Of a stretch of DNA of 64,000 nt, positions 25,224 to 33,883 are shown piece by piece. The notes below the pieces were generated by a model, which had not been told where the DNA came from, did no database searches, and was given only the letters and a program-made list of their open reading frames with translations. The stretch spans positions 1 through 64,000 of the forward strand of contig JAPKMR010000019.1 of NCBI GenBank assembly GCA_026645815.1, written 5' to 3'. The stretch comes from Anaerolineae bacterium (GTDB lineage Bacteria; Chloroflexota; Anaerolineae; B4-G1; SLSP01). Made by a program: the position numbers and the translations under genes. The number at the start of each line of letters is the position of its first letter. Within the stretch, counting starts at the first letter, position 1.

Positions 25224-28200
25224 CTACGTTTCACGCAAGGTGATGATCTCTCGCAGCTCTTCCGTGCTTAGTCCGGCGAGCCAATCCTCGCCTGCACCGA
25301 CCACACTTTGCGCTAAAGCCTTTTTGCTCTCGATGAGCGCATCAATGCGCTCTTCCAGCGTCCCTTCGCAGATGAGCTTGTGGACTTGTACATCGCGCCT
25401 CTGGCCAATCCTAAAGGCGCGATCGGTGGCTTGATCTTCCACGGCAGGGTTCCACCAGCGATCGAAGTGGAAGACATGGTTGGCGGAAGTGAGATTCAGA
25501 CCCACACCCCCTGCCTTTAACGAGAGTACAAACAACGGGGGTCCCTCTTGATCTTGGAAACGCGCCACCATTTTATCGCGTTGTTTGGGCGTTGTGCCGC
25601 CGTGCAGGTAGAGCGTCTCTACACCAAATAACGCTTGCAGATAGTGTTGGAGCCGCTGTCCCATCTCTGCAAACTGCGTGAAGATAAGCGCGCGCTCACC
25701 CATATCCAGTACCTCTTCCAGCATTTCTGTGAGCCGGTCGAGTTTCCCGGAGCGCCCCGGCAGTGCGGAGCCGTCGCCCAGGTAGTGGGCAGGATGATTA
25801 CATACCTGTTTGAGTCGCAACAACGCGCTAAGAATGACCCCCCGTCGCGAAAACTCAGATTTATCCTCAGTTTCAGCCGCTTCTGCCTGGTTGAGGGTAG
25901 TCTCTACCACCGCCTGGTATAGTGTGATCTGTTCTGGCGTCAGTGAGCAGTAAGTCTTGATCTCAATCTTGTCCGGTAAATCCTGAATAATCGTCGGGTC
26001 AGTCTTGAGCCGGCGCAGGACAAAGGGACCTACCATCCCGCGCAACCGGGTGGCAGCCTCGGCGTCCTGATAACGTTCGATGGGCAGGGCAAAACGTTCC
26101 CGGAAGCCACTTTGTGAGCCGAGTAAACCGGGATTGAGAAATTGCATGATGGACCACAGCTCTGAGAGGCGATTTTCAACGGGTGTGCCGGTCAGGGCAA
26201 TGCGTTGCCGTGCCCGAAGCTGGCGCACGGTCTGCGTTTGTTTTGCATGTGGGTTTTTAATGTTCTGTGCCTCATCCAGGATAATGGTGTCCCAGTCAAC
26301 CTTTGCCAGGGTATCTACATCGCGACGCACCAATCCATAGGTGCTGATGATGAGGTCGTGGGCAGTAATAGCCTCCAAGAGATTTGCGCCGCGCTCGCGT
26401 TCTGCCCCGTGATGGACGAGCGCCTTGAGGGATGGACCAAAGCGCTGCACCTCGCGTTTCCAGTTGCCCACAACCGAGGTTGGGCATACCAGCAACGCCG
26501 GTCCCGGTTTTGCTTTTTCGCGTTCTCGCTCGTGTAGCAGCAGCGCAATCGTCTGAATGGTCTTGCCTAAACCCATGTCATCTGCCAGACAGGCTCCCAA
26601 GCCCCAATGCCGCATAGACGCCAACCAGGAAGTGCCCCGCTGCTGATAGGGACGTAATTGTCCCACAAAGCTCCCCGGTTGTGGTACTTCAACGACTTTT
26701 TCCCCATCGCGCAGTTGTTGCAGCAGCTTTGCCAACCAGCCTGTGGCTTGCACGCCGCTTACTGGTAGCCCGTTAAGCTCCGTTGTTGCCCCTTGCGCCA
26801 ATGCCAGCGCCTCGATGAAACCGACCTGCTGTTGCTGCTTTTTCCAGAATGCGATGGCGGCTTCGATTTCTTGCGGTTGCAAGAGCACCCATTGTCCGCG
26901 CACCTGCACCAACGGCATTTTGAGCGCTACCAACCGCTCGAATTCCTCGCGGCTGAGCGCTTCGTCGCCCAGGGCCAGCTCCCAGTTGAAAGAAATGAGT
27001 GCATCGCGGTTCAGAATGCCCTTGCCACTGAGGTTGCCCTCGGCCTTCATCTGGGCGCGGACGGTGAGGCGCGCGTTGGGTTTGTTCCACCATGGCGGCA
27101 CGAGGACGCCAAAGCCGCTGCTTTCCAGGAGTGGCCCCACCTCGCGCAGGAAGGCGAAAGCCTCATCGGCAGAGAGGCTGCAGGCCTGCGGTCGGGCGGT
27201 ACGCAAGCTCTGCTTGATGGGCGGGAAAAGCCGGGCTGCCAGCCCCAGACTGGCTAGCACATGCTCCTGCGCATTTTCGAAGCGGTAGCTGAGATATTCC
27301 AGTGTCCCCCCGCGTGCGGCCCATACCTGTTCCACCGGCACCAATAGGCTTGGGTCGTCGTTAGCCTGGAGGAGATAATGCACCCTCCAATCGGGGCGGC
27401 TTACCTTGCCTGTCTCTTGATCAATTTCCGGTGGCTCCAGCCGAAAACTCAAGCGGAAGGGCGCCTTGGCGCTGCCCTGCAATTGCGCTATCCATGCCTG
27501 CCAGACTTCATAGAGTGTGGCGAGCTCCCGGCGTTCTTTTGCAGTAGCCAGAATGCTGCCCTCGGGTGCCCAGAGCGCGCTCCACCACAGTCCCGCAATG
27601 CCGGTGGGTGGTCTCCGCCGGGCATCGAGATGCGTACGCCCCCAATCGCGCACGGCGATATCCACCAATTGCTTGAGGAAACTCTCCAGCAACGTGTGGG
27701 GTGAGGGCGCCAGCGCAGGATCTGGCGGGGATTTGACCTCGAATAGCGCGCGTGCGACGGGCGGGAGGGCTTCGGTCAGCACTTTCAGGCGTGCGCGGTC
27801 GGACGGGGCATCCCATACCGGCAACCAGAGCGCGCGATAATGCCCTTCGTGCTCTGTAAGGCCTGGCAGATAGGCCTGACGGGCTAACGCCTCCAGGCCG
27901 AATTTAGCCACAGCGCTCCAATAGTGCAGATCATCTCCCCATTGGCGACTGTGCTGGTTCCCCGGCGTGCCTGGCAACGCGATGAGCAAATCCAGGGCGG
28001 TGAGCACATCTAGCACCAGTCCCGTCACCTTCCAGGCGCTCAGACCGATAGGCGCTTCATCTCGGGTTGCATCGTCCGCATCCTCCATGGCTTCCATCAT
28101 AAGCCAGGGGGGAAGGAGTGGGGTGTTGTTGCGTGTTGGAAGGAATATCCCGCAGGTCAATTCCGGTAAAGCGGCCCAGTTGGTAGCGGGTAAGAACTTG

Positions 28201-28403
28201 ACTAAACGGGTGCGTAGGGCATCCGGCGTCGCAGTATGCGGATGAGGTGGAAGTTTCGTCTGGCGACCTCTCGGGCGGGAGCTGGCTTCGGCGCTCTCTG
28301 CCCAAAGAAAGAAGCGTTCATCGAACCAGCTGCCGTGAAAGACTAAGAATGACGTGTCATTCAATGACGTGTCATTCGGCGTGTTTACGATCTCTTCTGA
28401 CAT
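25224..28403 (-). CDS. SNF2-family DEAD-like helicase/translocase
   Basis: 1059-residue bacterial SNF2 (HepA/RapA-type) ATPase. The N-terminal half (to about 580) is a SNF2-associated bacterial domain, including the strand LTVRAQMKAEG. The motor begins LRPYQQRGTSWLASMRHWGL. Motif I is DDMGLGKTIQTIALL, motif II is ILDEAQNIKN, motif III LTGTPVENRLSELWSI, motif V SLKAGGVGLNLT and motif VI DRAFRIGQRRDVQVHKL. With the SWIM protein it forms the common SNF2-SWIM pair, thought to remodel nucleoprotein or aid repair. The start repeats NDTS twice (NDTSLNDTS), from a short tandem duplication at about 28348-28376. Confidence 0.94.
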   Translation of the reverse strand: MSEEIVNTPNDTSLNDTSFLVFHGSWFDERFFLWAESAEASSRPRGRQTKLPPHPHTATPDALRTRLVKFLPATNWAALPELTCGIFLPTRNNTPLLPPWLMMEAMEDADDATRDEAPIGLSAWKVTGLVLDVLTALDLLIALPGTPGNQHSRQWGDDLHYWSAVAKFGLEALARQAYLPGLTEHEGHYRALWLPVWDAPSDRARLKVLTEALPPVARALFEVKSPPDPALAPSPHTLLESFLKQLVDIAVRDWGRTHLDARRRPPTGIAGLWWSALWAPEGSILATAKERRELATLYEVWQAWIAQLQGSAKAPFRLSFRLEPPEIDQETGKVSRPDWRVHYLLQANDDPSLLVPVEQVWAARGGTLEYLSYRFENAQEHVLASLGLAARLFPPIKQSLRTARPQACSLSADEAFAFLREVGPLLESSGFGVLVPPWWNKPNARLTVRAQMKAEGNLSGKGILNRDALISFNWELALGDEALSREEFERLVALKMPLVQVRGQWVLLQPQEIEAAIAFWKKQQQQVGFIEALALAQGATTELNGLPVSGVQATGWLAKLLQQLRDGEKVVEVPQPGSFVGQLRPYQQRGTSWLASMRHWGLGACLADDMGLGKTIQTIALLLHEREREKAKPGPALLVCPTSVVGNWKREVQRFGPSLKALVHHGAERERGANLLEAITAHDLIISTYGLVRRDVDTLAKVDWDTIILDEAQNIKNPHAKQTQTVRQLRARQRIALTGTPVENRLSELWSIMQFLNPGLLGSQSGFRERFALPIERYQDAEAATRLRGMVGPFVLRRLKTDPTIIQDLPDKIEIKTYCSLTPEQITLYQAVVETTLNQAEAAETEDKSEFSRRGVILSALLRLKQVCNHPAHYLGDGSALPGRSGKLDRLTEMLEEVLDMGERALIFTQFAEMGQRLQHYLQALFGVETLYLHGGTTPKQRDKMVARFQDQEGPPLFVLSLKAGGVGLNLTSANHVFHFDRWWNPAVEDQATDRAFRIGQRRDVQVHKLICEGTLEERIDALIESKKALAQSVVGAGEDWLAGLSTEELREIITLRET

Positions 28404-28459
28404 TCCGTCCCCTCATTCGATGGCGCGAACGTGTTTAGCATTGGCCAGCGTTTCCTATC

Positions 28460-30100
28460 CTAAAATGTCTGCATTCCAGGTGGTCTGAAGCGTTCCATTG
28501 CCACGAAACCCACAACACAGACCGCCATCAGAATCGTAGACATTGCCAGCGCCTGCCCATAGTTTAGCGCACCCGGAAGCGAAAGAAAGCGGTAGATGGC
28601 GATGGGCAGGGTAGGCAGTTCGGGGCGTGCAATCATGGAGGTGGCGCCAAATTCTCCCATCGAAACGGTGAAAGCGAAGACGCCGCCCACCGCCAGCGCG
28701 CGCCGAATGATGGGCAAGTCCACTTCTCTAAAGACGTGGTGTGGTGGCGCCCCTAATGTAGCTGCCGCTTCGCGCAGCGCCGGGCGGATAGATTGCAGCG
28801 CCGGTAGCAGACTCCGTACGACAAACGGCAGCGCTACGAGCGTGTGCCCACAGATGATCAGGAACGGCGTCCCGCGTAGTGCCAATGGTGGACGCCCCAT
28901 GCTGATGAGGTAACCCAGGCCTAGCGTCACCGCTGAGGTGCCCAGCGGCAACATAAAGAGCGCGTCGAGCACCCAACCGCCTGGCGCAAGCCGTTGGCGC
29001 AGCAGTGCCAGCGAGGTGAGCAGACCCAAAAACAGTGCGAGCGCCATCGTTGCCAGGGCAAAGCGCACAGAATTCCATATCGCCATAACCGGCGGGACGT
29101 AGAAGATGGAGCGGCGGGGGTTTTCGAAGAGTGCCGTGTAATAATGTAGTCCGCCGTCAAAAGAGCGTGCGCTGAGCGTGAGCAGCGGCGCAATGAGCAA
29201 TAACCCCAGCAGGAATACGGTTGCCGCTACCGTCGCGATTTCGGAAGGACGGCGAGGGCGGTGTTGTGTGGCCCACTGTGGACGTAATTCCAGTGGGCGG
29301 GCTAATCCGGTTTGCAGGTGCGTGTAGATCAATGTGAATACCAGGGTGATCCCGATTTGTAGGAGCGAGAGTGCTGCTGCCAGCGGCAAATTGGCGAAAT
29401 TGATCGTTTGCCGGTAGATTTCCACCTCGAGTGTGGCGAAGCGTGGTCCCCCAAGAATAAGGATCACGCCGAAGCTGGTGAAACAGAAGATGAAGACCAG
29501 CATGGCTGCCGCGCCTAATGCGGGCGCGAGCAGGGGCAACGTCACCTCGCGGAAAGCGCGCCAGGGCGAGGCGCCCAGCGTCCTCGCCGCCTGCTCGAGG
29601 TGCGGGTCGAGATTGGCCCAGAACCCCCCGACCATTCGCAGTATGACCGTGACATTATAGAAGATATGGGCGAGCAAAATCGCCCCCAGCGTGTAGCGCA
29701 GCTCGGATTGGCTCCCCGTCAACGCTGTGAACGCCGCTGCAACGACAACGGTGGGCAGTACGAAGGGCACGGTAGCGAGCGCCTGCAGCAAACCCTTTCC
29801 GGGGAAGTCGTAGTGCGCAAAGACATAGGCCCCTGGTAATCCCAGAAGCAGCGTGAGCGCCGTCGAGAGCAGCGCCTGACCGAAGGTGAAACCCAGCACG
29901 CGCAGCGTCCCCGCGCTCAGAAGGCGGGGCAACACACTGCTGGCATCGTTTTCCGCAAAACTTACGCGGAAAATGGCTGCCAGTGGGTAGAAGTAGAAGA
30001 GAGTGAGGAAAAGAAGGGGGAGCAGGAGGAGCATCCAGGGTTGTAGCTGGCGGGAAGCGTGTGACGCCGGTTGCGTTTCACTTCTGTGCGGGGTTGGCAT
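28460..30100 (-). CDS. thiP: Thiamine ABC transporter permease, fused two-domain type
   Basis: 546 residues from the ATG at 30100, which shares a base with the thiB stop (TAATG). Two homologous permease halves each carry about six helices and an EAA loop: EQAARTLGASPWRAFREVTL (first) and REAAATLGAPPHHVFREVDL (second). The fused arrangement is typical of ThiP and FbpB. A longer ORF to 30136 lies inside thiB and is not needed. It forms the membrane channel with ThiQ and the lipoprotein ThiB. Fe3+ transport is the alternative, but the riboswitch and thiN argue for thiamine or its phosphates. Confidence 0.9.
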   Translation of the reverse strand: MPTPHRSETQPASHASRQLQPWMLLLLPLLFLTLFYFYPLAAIFRVSFAENDASSVLPRLLSAGTLRVLGFTFGQALLSTALTLLLGLPGAYVFAHYDFPGKGLLQALATVPFVLPTVVVAAAFTALTGSQSELRYTLGAILLAHIFYNVTVILRMVGGFWANLDPHLEQAARTLGASPWRAFREVTLPLLAPALGAAAMLVFIFCFTSFGVILILGGPRFATLEVEIYRQTINFANLPLAAALSLLQIGITLVFTLIYTHLQTGLARPLELRPQWATQHRPRRPSEIATVAATVFLLGLLLIAPLLTLSARSFDGGLHYYTALFENPRRSIFYVPPVMAIWNSVRFALATMALALFLGLLTSLALLRQRLAPGGWVLDALFMLPLGTSAVTLGLGYLISMGRPPLALRGTPFLIICGHTLVALPFVVRSLLPALQSIRPALREAAATLGAPPHHVFREVDLPIIRRALAVGGVFAFTVSMGEFGATSMIARPELPTLPIAIYRFLSLPGALNYGQALAMSTILMAVCVVGFVAMERFRPPGMQTF

Positions 30101-31149
30101 TAGCGCAGTACCGCCTCCGTCCATTCCTGAATCCAACGCTCGCGATTCTGCTCGATATCAACAGGACGGAGGACTTCGCGGGTGTACTGCGCAGGCTGTG
30201 CGTGATCTTGGAATACCTGTGGCAGCGCTACCGCCTGATTGGTCGGATAGACCCACATCTGTAGCGGAATATCGGCCTGGAAGGTCTCGCTAAGCGCAAA
30301 GGCTACGAAGGCCTGTGCCAGTTTGGGGGATTCCCCGTTGCGCAGAACCGCGACAAATTCGATCTGCCGGAAGCACATCCCCGGCGTAGTGATGGCGCCG
30401 GTCGGTGGTTCGGTCAACGCGCCCTCGCTGAAGTAGACCTCGGCGGCAGGGCTGCTGGCGTAGCTGACCACCAGTGGGCGTGTCCCCTCACTGTAGGCGC
30501 CGCCGCTGAATTCGGTGTAGTACGCTGTATCCCAACCATCCACCACGAGCACGTCGTTGGCGCGTAGCGCGCGCCAGTAATCGAGATAACCATCCTCGCC
30601 GAATTCCTCAATCGTAGCGATGAGGAAGGCCAACCCCGGTGACGATGACGCGGGATTCTGCACCACAAGCAGTCCCTTGTATTCAGGTAGCGTCAGCGCA
30701 GTGAGGCTTTGGGGTACAGCCAGTCCTGTGCTTTCGAAGGTATCTTTGTCGTAGTTCAGGCACACATCGCCGTAGTCTACCGGGAAAAAGCGGTTTTCAG
30801 GATCAATTCTCAGATTTTCCGGAATATCATCGAGTGGGAGTTGGCTCAGGGGAAGCGCGATATCGGCTTCTAAGGCCCGGCTGAGGAAGGTATTGTCTAT
30901 GCCGTAAATTACATCCGCCTGGGGATTTTCCTTGCTCAGGATAGCCTGGTTGAGCATCGTGCCGGTATCTCCGGCTTTCAGGAATTGTACCGTGACGTTG
31001 TGTTCTGCCTCGAAGGCGGTAATCACCTCCTCACTGATGCTGAAACTATCGTGCGTCATCACGCGTAGCACTTGCGGCTCTGTAGGTTTCGGTGCAGCAC
31101 AGGCAGTGACTAACAGAGCTATGAGACTAAGCAGTGTGATCCATTTCAT
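30100..31149 (-). CDS. thiB: Thiamine-binding lipoprotein
   Basis: 349-residue periplasmic-type solute-binding lipoprotein. The lipobox is LLVTAC (Cys17) in MKWITLLSLIALLVTACAAP. ThiB features are VLRVMTHDSFSISEEVITAF, GDTGTMLNQAILSKENPQAD, DVIYGIDNTFLSRAL and YGDVCLNYDKDTF. It captures thiamine, thiamine phosphate or TPP and hands it to ThiP/ThiQ. It lies 21 bases downstream of thiN. Confidence 0.93.
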   Translation of the reverse strand: MKWITLLSLIALLVTACAAPKPTEPQVLRVMTHDSFSISEEVITAFEAEHNVTVQFLKAGDTGTMLNQAILSKENPQADVIYGIDNTFLSRALEADIALPLSQLPLDDIPENLRIDPENRFFPVDYGDVCLNYDKDTFESTGLAVPQSLTALTLPEYKGLLVVQNPASSSPGLAFLIATIEEFGEDGYLDYWRALRANDVLVVDGWDTAYYTEFSGGAYSEGTRPLVVSYASSPAAEVYFSEGALTEPPTGAITTPGMCFRQIEFVAVLRNGESPKLAQAFVAFALSETFQADIPLQMWVYPTNQAVALPQVFQDHAQPAQYTREVLRPVDIEQNRERWIQEWTEAVLR

Positions 31150-31170
31150 GTAACTCCTCCTGTTTAAGAA

Positions 31171-31845
31171 TCAGGAGTCGTTTGACTCCCGTTTTTGGAG
31201 TTTCGATTCCTTGCTCAAACACCACAGCAACCCTTCTTGCACCGTGACCGTCGCCTCTTCACGCACAAGCTCGTTACTCACACCACGCGCCTGTCCGAAG
31301 TGCAGGGTTTCATCCCGCAACGGATAGGCTAAGCCCGTCGTGCTCACGCCGTGTGCATCGCCGCCCAAGGGAATGAGCGAAACCGTATCACCTGGGCTGC
31401 CGTGTAGAACCCGTGTCTCGCCGCCGCGAATGCAACAAATCGTCCATGCGCCATCCGCGAGGAGCACCTCACGATCCCCCAGTGCAGGAAGCGCGAGCAA
31501 TAACAGGTTGGCGAGCGCCTGATCGGGGCGCCCGCCCAGGGCGCCAAGGACCACGATGGTTTCGGCCGGCTGTTCCGCCGCCCAGAGCAGCGCCAGCTCC
31601 AGGTCGGTCTCATCCTTGGCGGGGGGATGCGCGTGAAACACCGTGCCGGAGGCCTTCAGCTGCGCTCGCACCTTCGGCTCCAGTGAATCCAGATCGCCGA
31701 TGATGTGCTGAGGGATCATTTCGGCATCTAGCGCGTGGCGTGTTCCCCCATTCGCTGCGACAATGATATCCCCCGGACCTATCCAGCGAATGGCATCGGC
31801 GAGGGGGTCATCCATGACCCCGTTGGCAAAAATGATAATGCGCAT
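31171..31845 (-). CDS. thiN: Thiamine pyrophosphokinase
   Basis: 224 residues; converts thiamine plus ATP to TPP and AMP. It shows IIFANGVMDDP, IVAANGGTRHALDAEMIPQH and IIGDLDSLEPKVRAQL (the DLDS catalytic acid motif), then HPPAKDETDLELALLWA (KDxTDxE) and VLGALGGRPDQALANLLLL. The C-terminal substrate-binding domain ends SNELVREEATVTVQEG. It is the first gene after the TPP riboswitch, so imported thiamine is pyrophosphorylated by the product of the same operon. Confidence 0.95.
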   Translation of the reverse strand: MRIIIFANGVMDDPLADAIRWIGPGDIIVAANGGTRHALDAEMIPQHIIGDLDSLEPKVRAQLKASGTVFHAHPPAKDETDLELALLWAAEQPAETIVVLGALGGRPDQALANLLLLALPALGDREVLLADGAWTICCIRGGETRVLHGSPGDTVSLIPLGGDAHGVSTTGLAYPLRDETLHFGQARGVSNELVREEATVTVQEGLLWCLSKESKLQKRESNDS

Positions 31846-31910
31846 GTGACTCCATGAATCATGACCACCACGATGTCGGCGCAGATTGCTGCGCGCCGTT
31901 CCCTTCTCGA

Positions 31911-31948
31911 TAATAAAAATCCCCGCAGGGTTGTCGCCCAGCGGGGAT
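31911..31948 (-). terminator. Rho-independent terminator of the TPP riboswitch
   Basis: On the minus strand ATCCCCGC (31948-31941) pairs with GCGGGGAT (31926-31919), followed by TTTTTATTA. It lies between the TPP aptamer and thiN and is the probable expression platform: TPP binding would favour this stem and switch the operon off. Confidence 0.85.
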
Positions 31949-31961
31949 GATTTTTGATAAG

Positions 31962-32070
31962 GCTTCTTCCTCCGCCGGCATGACCCGGATCAGGTTGCGC
32001 TTGCTATCGCAAGCGTAAGGGTCGGCGCGGCATGCTCAGCGCCCTCTCAGCCCGTTCCCCGGACTCCCCT
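31962..32070 (-). promoter_or_regulatory. TPP (THI-box) riboswitch
   Basis: Read on the minus strand it starts GGGGAGTCCGGGGAACGGGC, then CTGAGAGGGC (the CUGAGA pyrimidine-sensor motif). Near the 3' end it has ACCTGATCCGGGTCATGCCG and GGCGGAGGAAG, the conserved THI-box elements. The variable P3 arm includes CGCTTGCGATAGCAAGCG, a small perfect hairpin. It sits between a promoter and thiN, with a terminator directly after it, so it controls thiN-thiB-thiP and probably the rest of the operon. Confidence 0.95.
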
Positions 32071-32126
32071 GGCAATGGTCATCGTTTTAGTGTGCCATGG
32101 AGGTGTCATCTATGCCCCCACGATAT

Positions 32127-32155
32127 TTTGTATTATAGCATCATTATGGTATAAT
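32127..32155 (+). promoter_or_regulatory. Promoter of the tRNA-Gly gene
   Basis: A perfect -10 TATAAT (32150-32155) lies 10 bases before the tRNA 5' end, the spacing expected for a stable-RNA gene. The -35 is weak: TTTGTA at a 17-base spacing or TTGTAT at 16. It is interleaved with the opposing thiamine promoter. Confidence 0.65.
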
Positions 32156-32160
32156 GTCAC
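32132..32160 (-). promoter_or_regulatory. Promoter of the thiamine operon
   Basis: On the minus strand GTGACA (32160-32155), a 17-base spacer and TATAAT (32137-32132). Transcription would begin about 55 bases before the aptamer. It overlaps the divergent tRNA promoter. Confidence 0.78.
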
Positions 32161-32165
32161 TACGT

Positions 32166-32236
32166 GCGGGCGTTGCATAATGGTAATGCCTTAGCCTTCC
32201 AAGCTAATGATACGGGTTCGATTCCCGTCGCCCGCT
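32166..32236 (+). tRNA. tRNA-Gly (anticodon TCC)
   Basis: 71-nt cloverleaf: acceptor GCGGGCG/CGCCCGC, D arm GCATAATGGTAATGC, anticodon arm TTAGCCTTCCAAGCTAA with anticodon TCC, and T arm CGGGTTCGATTCCCG. CCA is not encoded, so it must be added post-transcriptionally. Confidence 0.95.
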
Positions 32237-32244
32237 TCGTAAGG

Positions 32245-32317
32245 GGGCCCATAGCTCAACGGTTAGAGCAGCCGGCTCATAACCGGTCGGTTCCGGGTTC
32301 AAATCCTGGTGGGCCCA
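32245..32317 (+). tRNA. tRNA with CAT anticodon (elongator Met or Ile2)
   Basis: 73-nt cloverleaf: acceptor GGGCCCA/TGGGCCC, D arm GCTC-AACGGTTA-GAGC, anticodon arm CCGGCTCATAACCGG with anticodon CAT, and T arm CCGGGTTCAAATCCTGG. It is not an initiator: the anticodon stem lacks the three G-C pairs and the acceptor is fully paired. The choice between elongator Met and lysidine-modified Ile2 cannot be settled by eye. The gene ends TCA, not CCA. Confidence 0.92.
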
Positions 32318-32330
32318 TCAGGAAGTATCA

Positions 32331-32360
32331 CTAACGGCCCGTTTATGAGCGGGCCGTTAG
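32331..32360 (+). terminator. 11-bp hairpin after the tRNA pair
   Basis: Arms CTAACGGCCCG (32331-32341) and CGGGCCGTTAG (32350-32360) lie 14 bases after the second tRNA and 63 before prfA. No T tract follows. It may mark tRNA processing or partial termination before prfA. Confidence 0.6.
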
Positions 32361-32423
32361 CCATGTTTAGCGCTATTGAAGTTAATGCCCCTAACCGGGC
32401 TTATGAGGATGGAGTAGAACACC

Positions 32424-33491
32424 ATGTTGGAACGATTCGCGGCGTTAGTAGAACGCTTCGAGGAACTGAATCACCTGATGGCGGATCCGGCGCTGGCTCA
32501 GGATTATGAAAAGATCACGGAGTATGCCAAAGAGCGCGCCGACCTGGAACCCAAAGTCGCGCTTTATCAGGCATACAAGCGTGCTGCGGAGACGCTGGAA
32601 CAGACTCACGAGCTGCTGCACGAGGAAGAAGATTCTGAATTGCGCGAGATGGCGCATGAGGAGATTGCGCGCCTGGAAGCCGAGCAAGAAGCGTTGGCGC
32701 TGCAATTGCAGCAGCTACTGCTGCCCAAAGACCCCCGTGATGAGAAGAACGTGATTATGGAAATTCGCGCGGGCGCCGGCGGCGATGAGGCAGGTCTCTT
32801 TGCCGCTGAGTTGTTCCGTATGTACACGCGCTACGCGGAGCGTCAGGGGGGCTGGAAGACGGAGATCATCAGCGAGAACCATACCGGCATCGGTGGTTTC
32901 AAAGAGGTGATTTTCGAGATTCGGGGTAAGGGTGTGTATTCGCAGCTTAAATACGAGAGCGGTGTGCACCGTGTGCAGCGTGTGCCGGTGACGGAATCCA
33001 GCGGGCGCATTCATACCTCGACGGTGACGGTAGCCGTGTTACCAGAAGTGGATGAAGTCGAAGTCGAGATCAACCCCAAGGACCTCGAAATTACCACTTA
33101 TGGTTCTTCAGGTCCTGGCGGTCAGCACATGCAGAAGAACGAGACCGCGGTGCGCATCGTACACAAACCCACCGGCCTCGTGGCGACTTGTGAAAATCAG
33201 CGTTCATTAACGCAGAACAAGCTGCAAGCTATGGCAGTCTTGCGTGCGCGTCTCTATGAAATCGAGCGCCAGAAGCGCGAAGATGAACTTGAAGAAACGC
33301 GTCGCTCCCAGGTCGGCACCGGCGAGCGCAGCGAGAAGATTCGTACCTACAATTTCCCCCAGAATCGGGTCACGGATCATCGTGTGGGCGTAAATAGCTA
33401 TAATCTCCCCGCCGTCATGGAAGGAGATTTTGCATTGTTCATCGAAGCGCTGGCGCTCGACGAGCAGAACCGCAAGCTGGCAGAATTGTAA
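32424..33491 (+). CDS. prfA: Peptide chain release factor 1
   Basis: 355 residues; recognises UAA and UAG stops on the ribosome. The catalytic loop GSSGPGGQHMQKNETAVR contains GGQ, whose Gln is the target of PrmC methylation. The codon-recognition domain includes the RF1 signature region RVPVTESSGRIHTSTVTVAV; the PxT-type motif is PVTE here by position. The length is normal for the family. It follows the two tRNA genes and may be co-transcribed with them. prmC is not adjacent. Confidence 0.96.
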   Translation: MLERFAALVERFEELNHLMADPALAQDYEKITEYAKERADLEPKVALYQAYKRAAETLEQTHELLHEEEDSELREMAHEEIARLEAEQEALALQLQQLLLPKDPRDEKNVIMEIRAGAGGDEAGLFAAELFRMYTRYAERQGGWKTEIISENHTGIGGFKEVIFEIRGKGVYSQLKYESGVHRVQRVPVTESSGRIHTSTVTVAVLPEVDEVEVEINPKDLEITTYGSSGPGGQHMQKNETAVRIVHKPTGLVATCENQRSLTQNKLQAMAVLRARLYEIERQKREDELEETRRSQVGTGERSEKIRTYNFPQNRVTDHRVGVNSYNLPAVMEGDFALFIEALALDEQNRKLAEL

Positions 33492-33540
33492 CGCACGCCT
33501 CGACTGGCTGTGAGTTTACGCGTCACTGACTTTCTGCAAG

Positions 33541-33842
33541 CGTGATTTTCGTGGACGGGGCAAAAGCCCACAGGTGGGTTTCGCCGTCCACGGAAATCAC
33601 AAAAAACCACCCTCTGTGTCTCTTTGGCGCGTCAAAGTGTCTAAACGCATGGTCTCACCAATCTGACCGCGGTTGTACTCAACCGCTTGAACTTCCCAAT
33701 AAGGGGTGCTCAGCACACCCTTTGTCCTATATCCCCGCCCAAAGGGTGCATTTCAACTTTGGGGCAAAAGCAAGACGGATATCGTACAAATGCCTTTCTT
33801 TGATTGATTTTTAGCGGCGGGGCAAAGCCTCGTCGCCAAAAA
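33541..33842. repeat. Composite intergenic repeat, two modules of a MITE-like family
   Basis: First module: hairpin arms GTGATTTTCGTGGACGG (33542-33558) and a near-complement at 33584-33600, then a run shared with 50797-50909 (CAAAGTGT, GTCTCACCAATCTGACC, GAACTTCCCAATAA, TTTGTCCTATA). Second module: 33746-33842, starting GTGCATTTCAACTTTGGGGC and ending in a GGCGGGGCAAAGCC hairpin, closely matching 54207-54305. No gene is supported here. The hairpin may also terminate prfA. Confidence 0.82.
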
Positions 33843-33848
33843 CACTGC

Positions 33849-33877
33849 TTGACATTTGTTTGTAACTATCCTAAAAT
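33849..33877 (+). promoter_or_regulatory. Consensus promoter of the eut microcompartment operon
   Basis: TTGACA (33849-33854), a 17-base spacer and TAAAAT (33872-33877), directly after the repeat module. It is the only strong promoter seen before the first shell gene at 34221. Confidence 0.85.
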
Positions 33878-33883
33878 GAAATT

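Noticed and set aside
32245-32317. Initiator tRNA-fMet
   Set aside because: The acceptor stem is fully paired at position 1-72 and the anticodon stem lacks the initiator GGG/CCC pattern.
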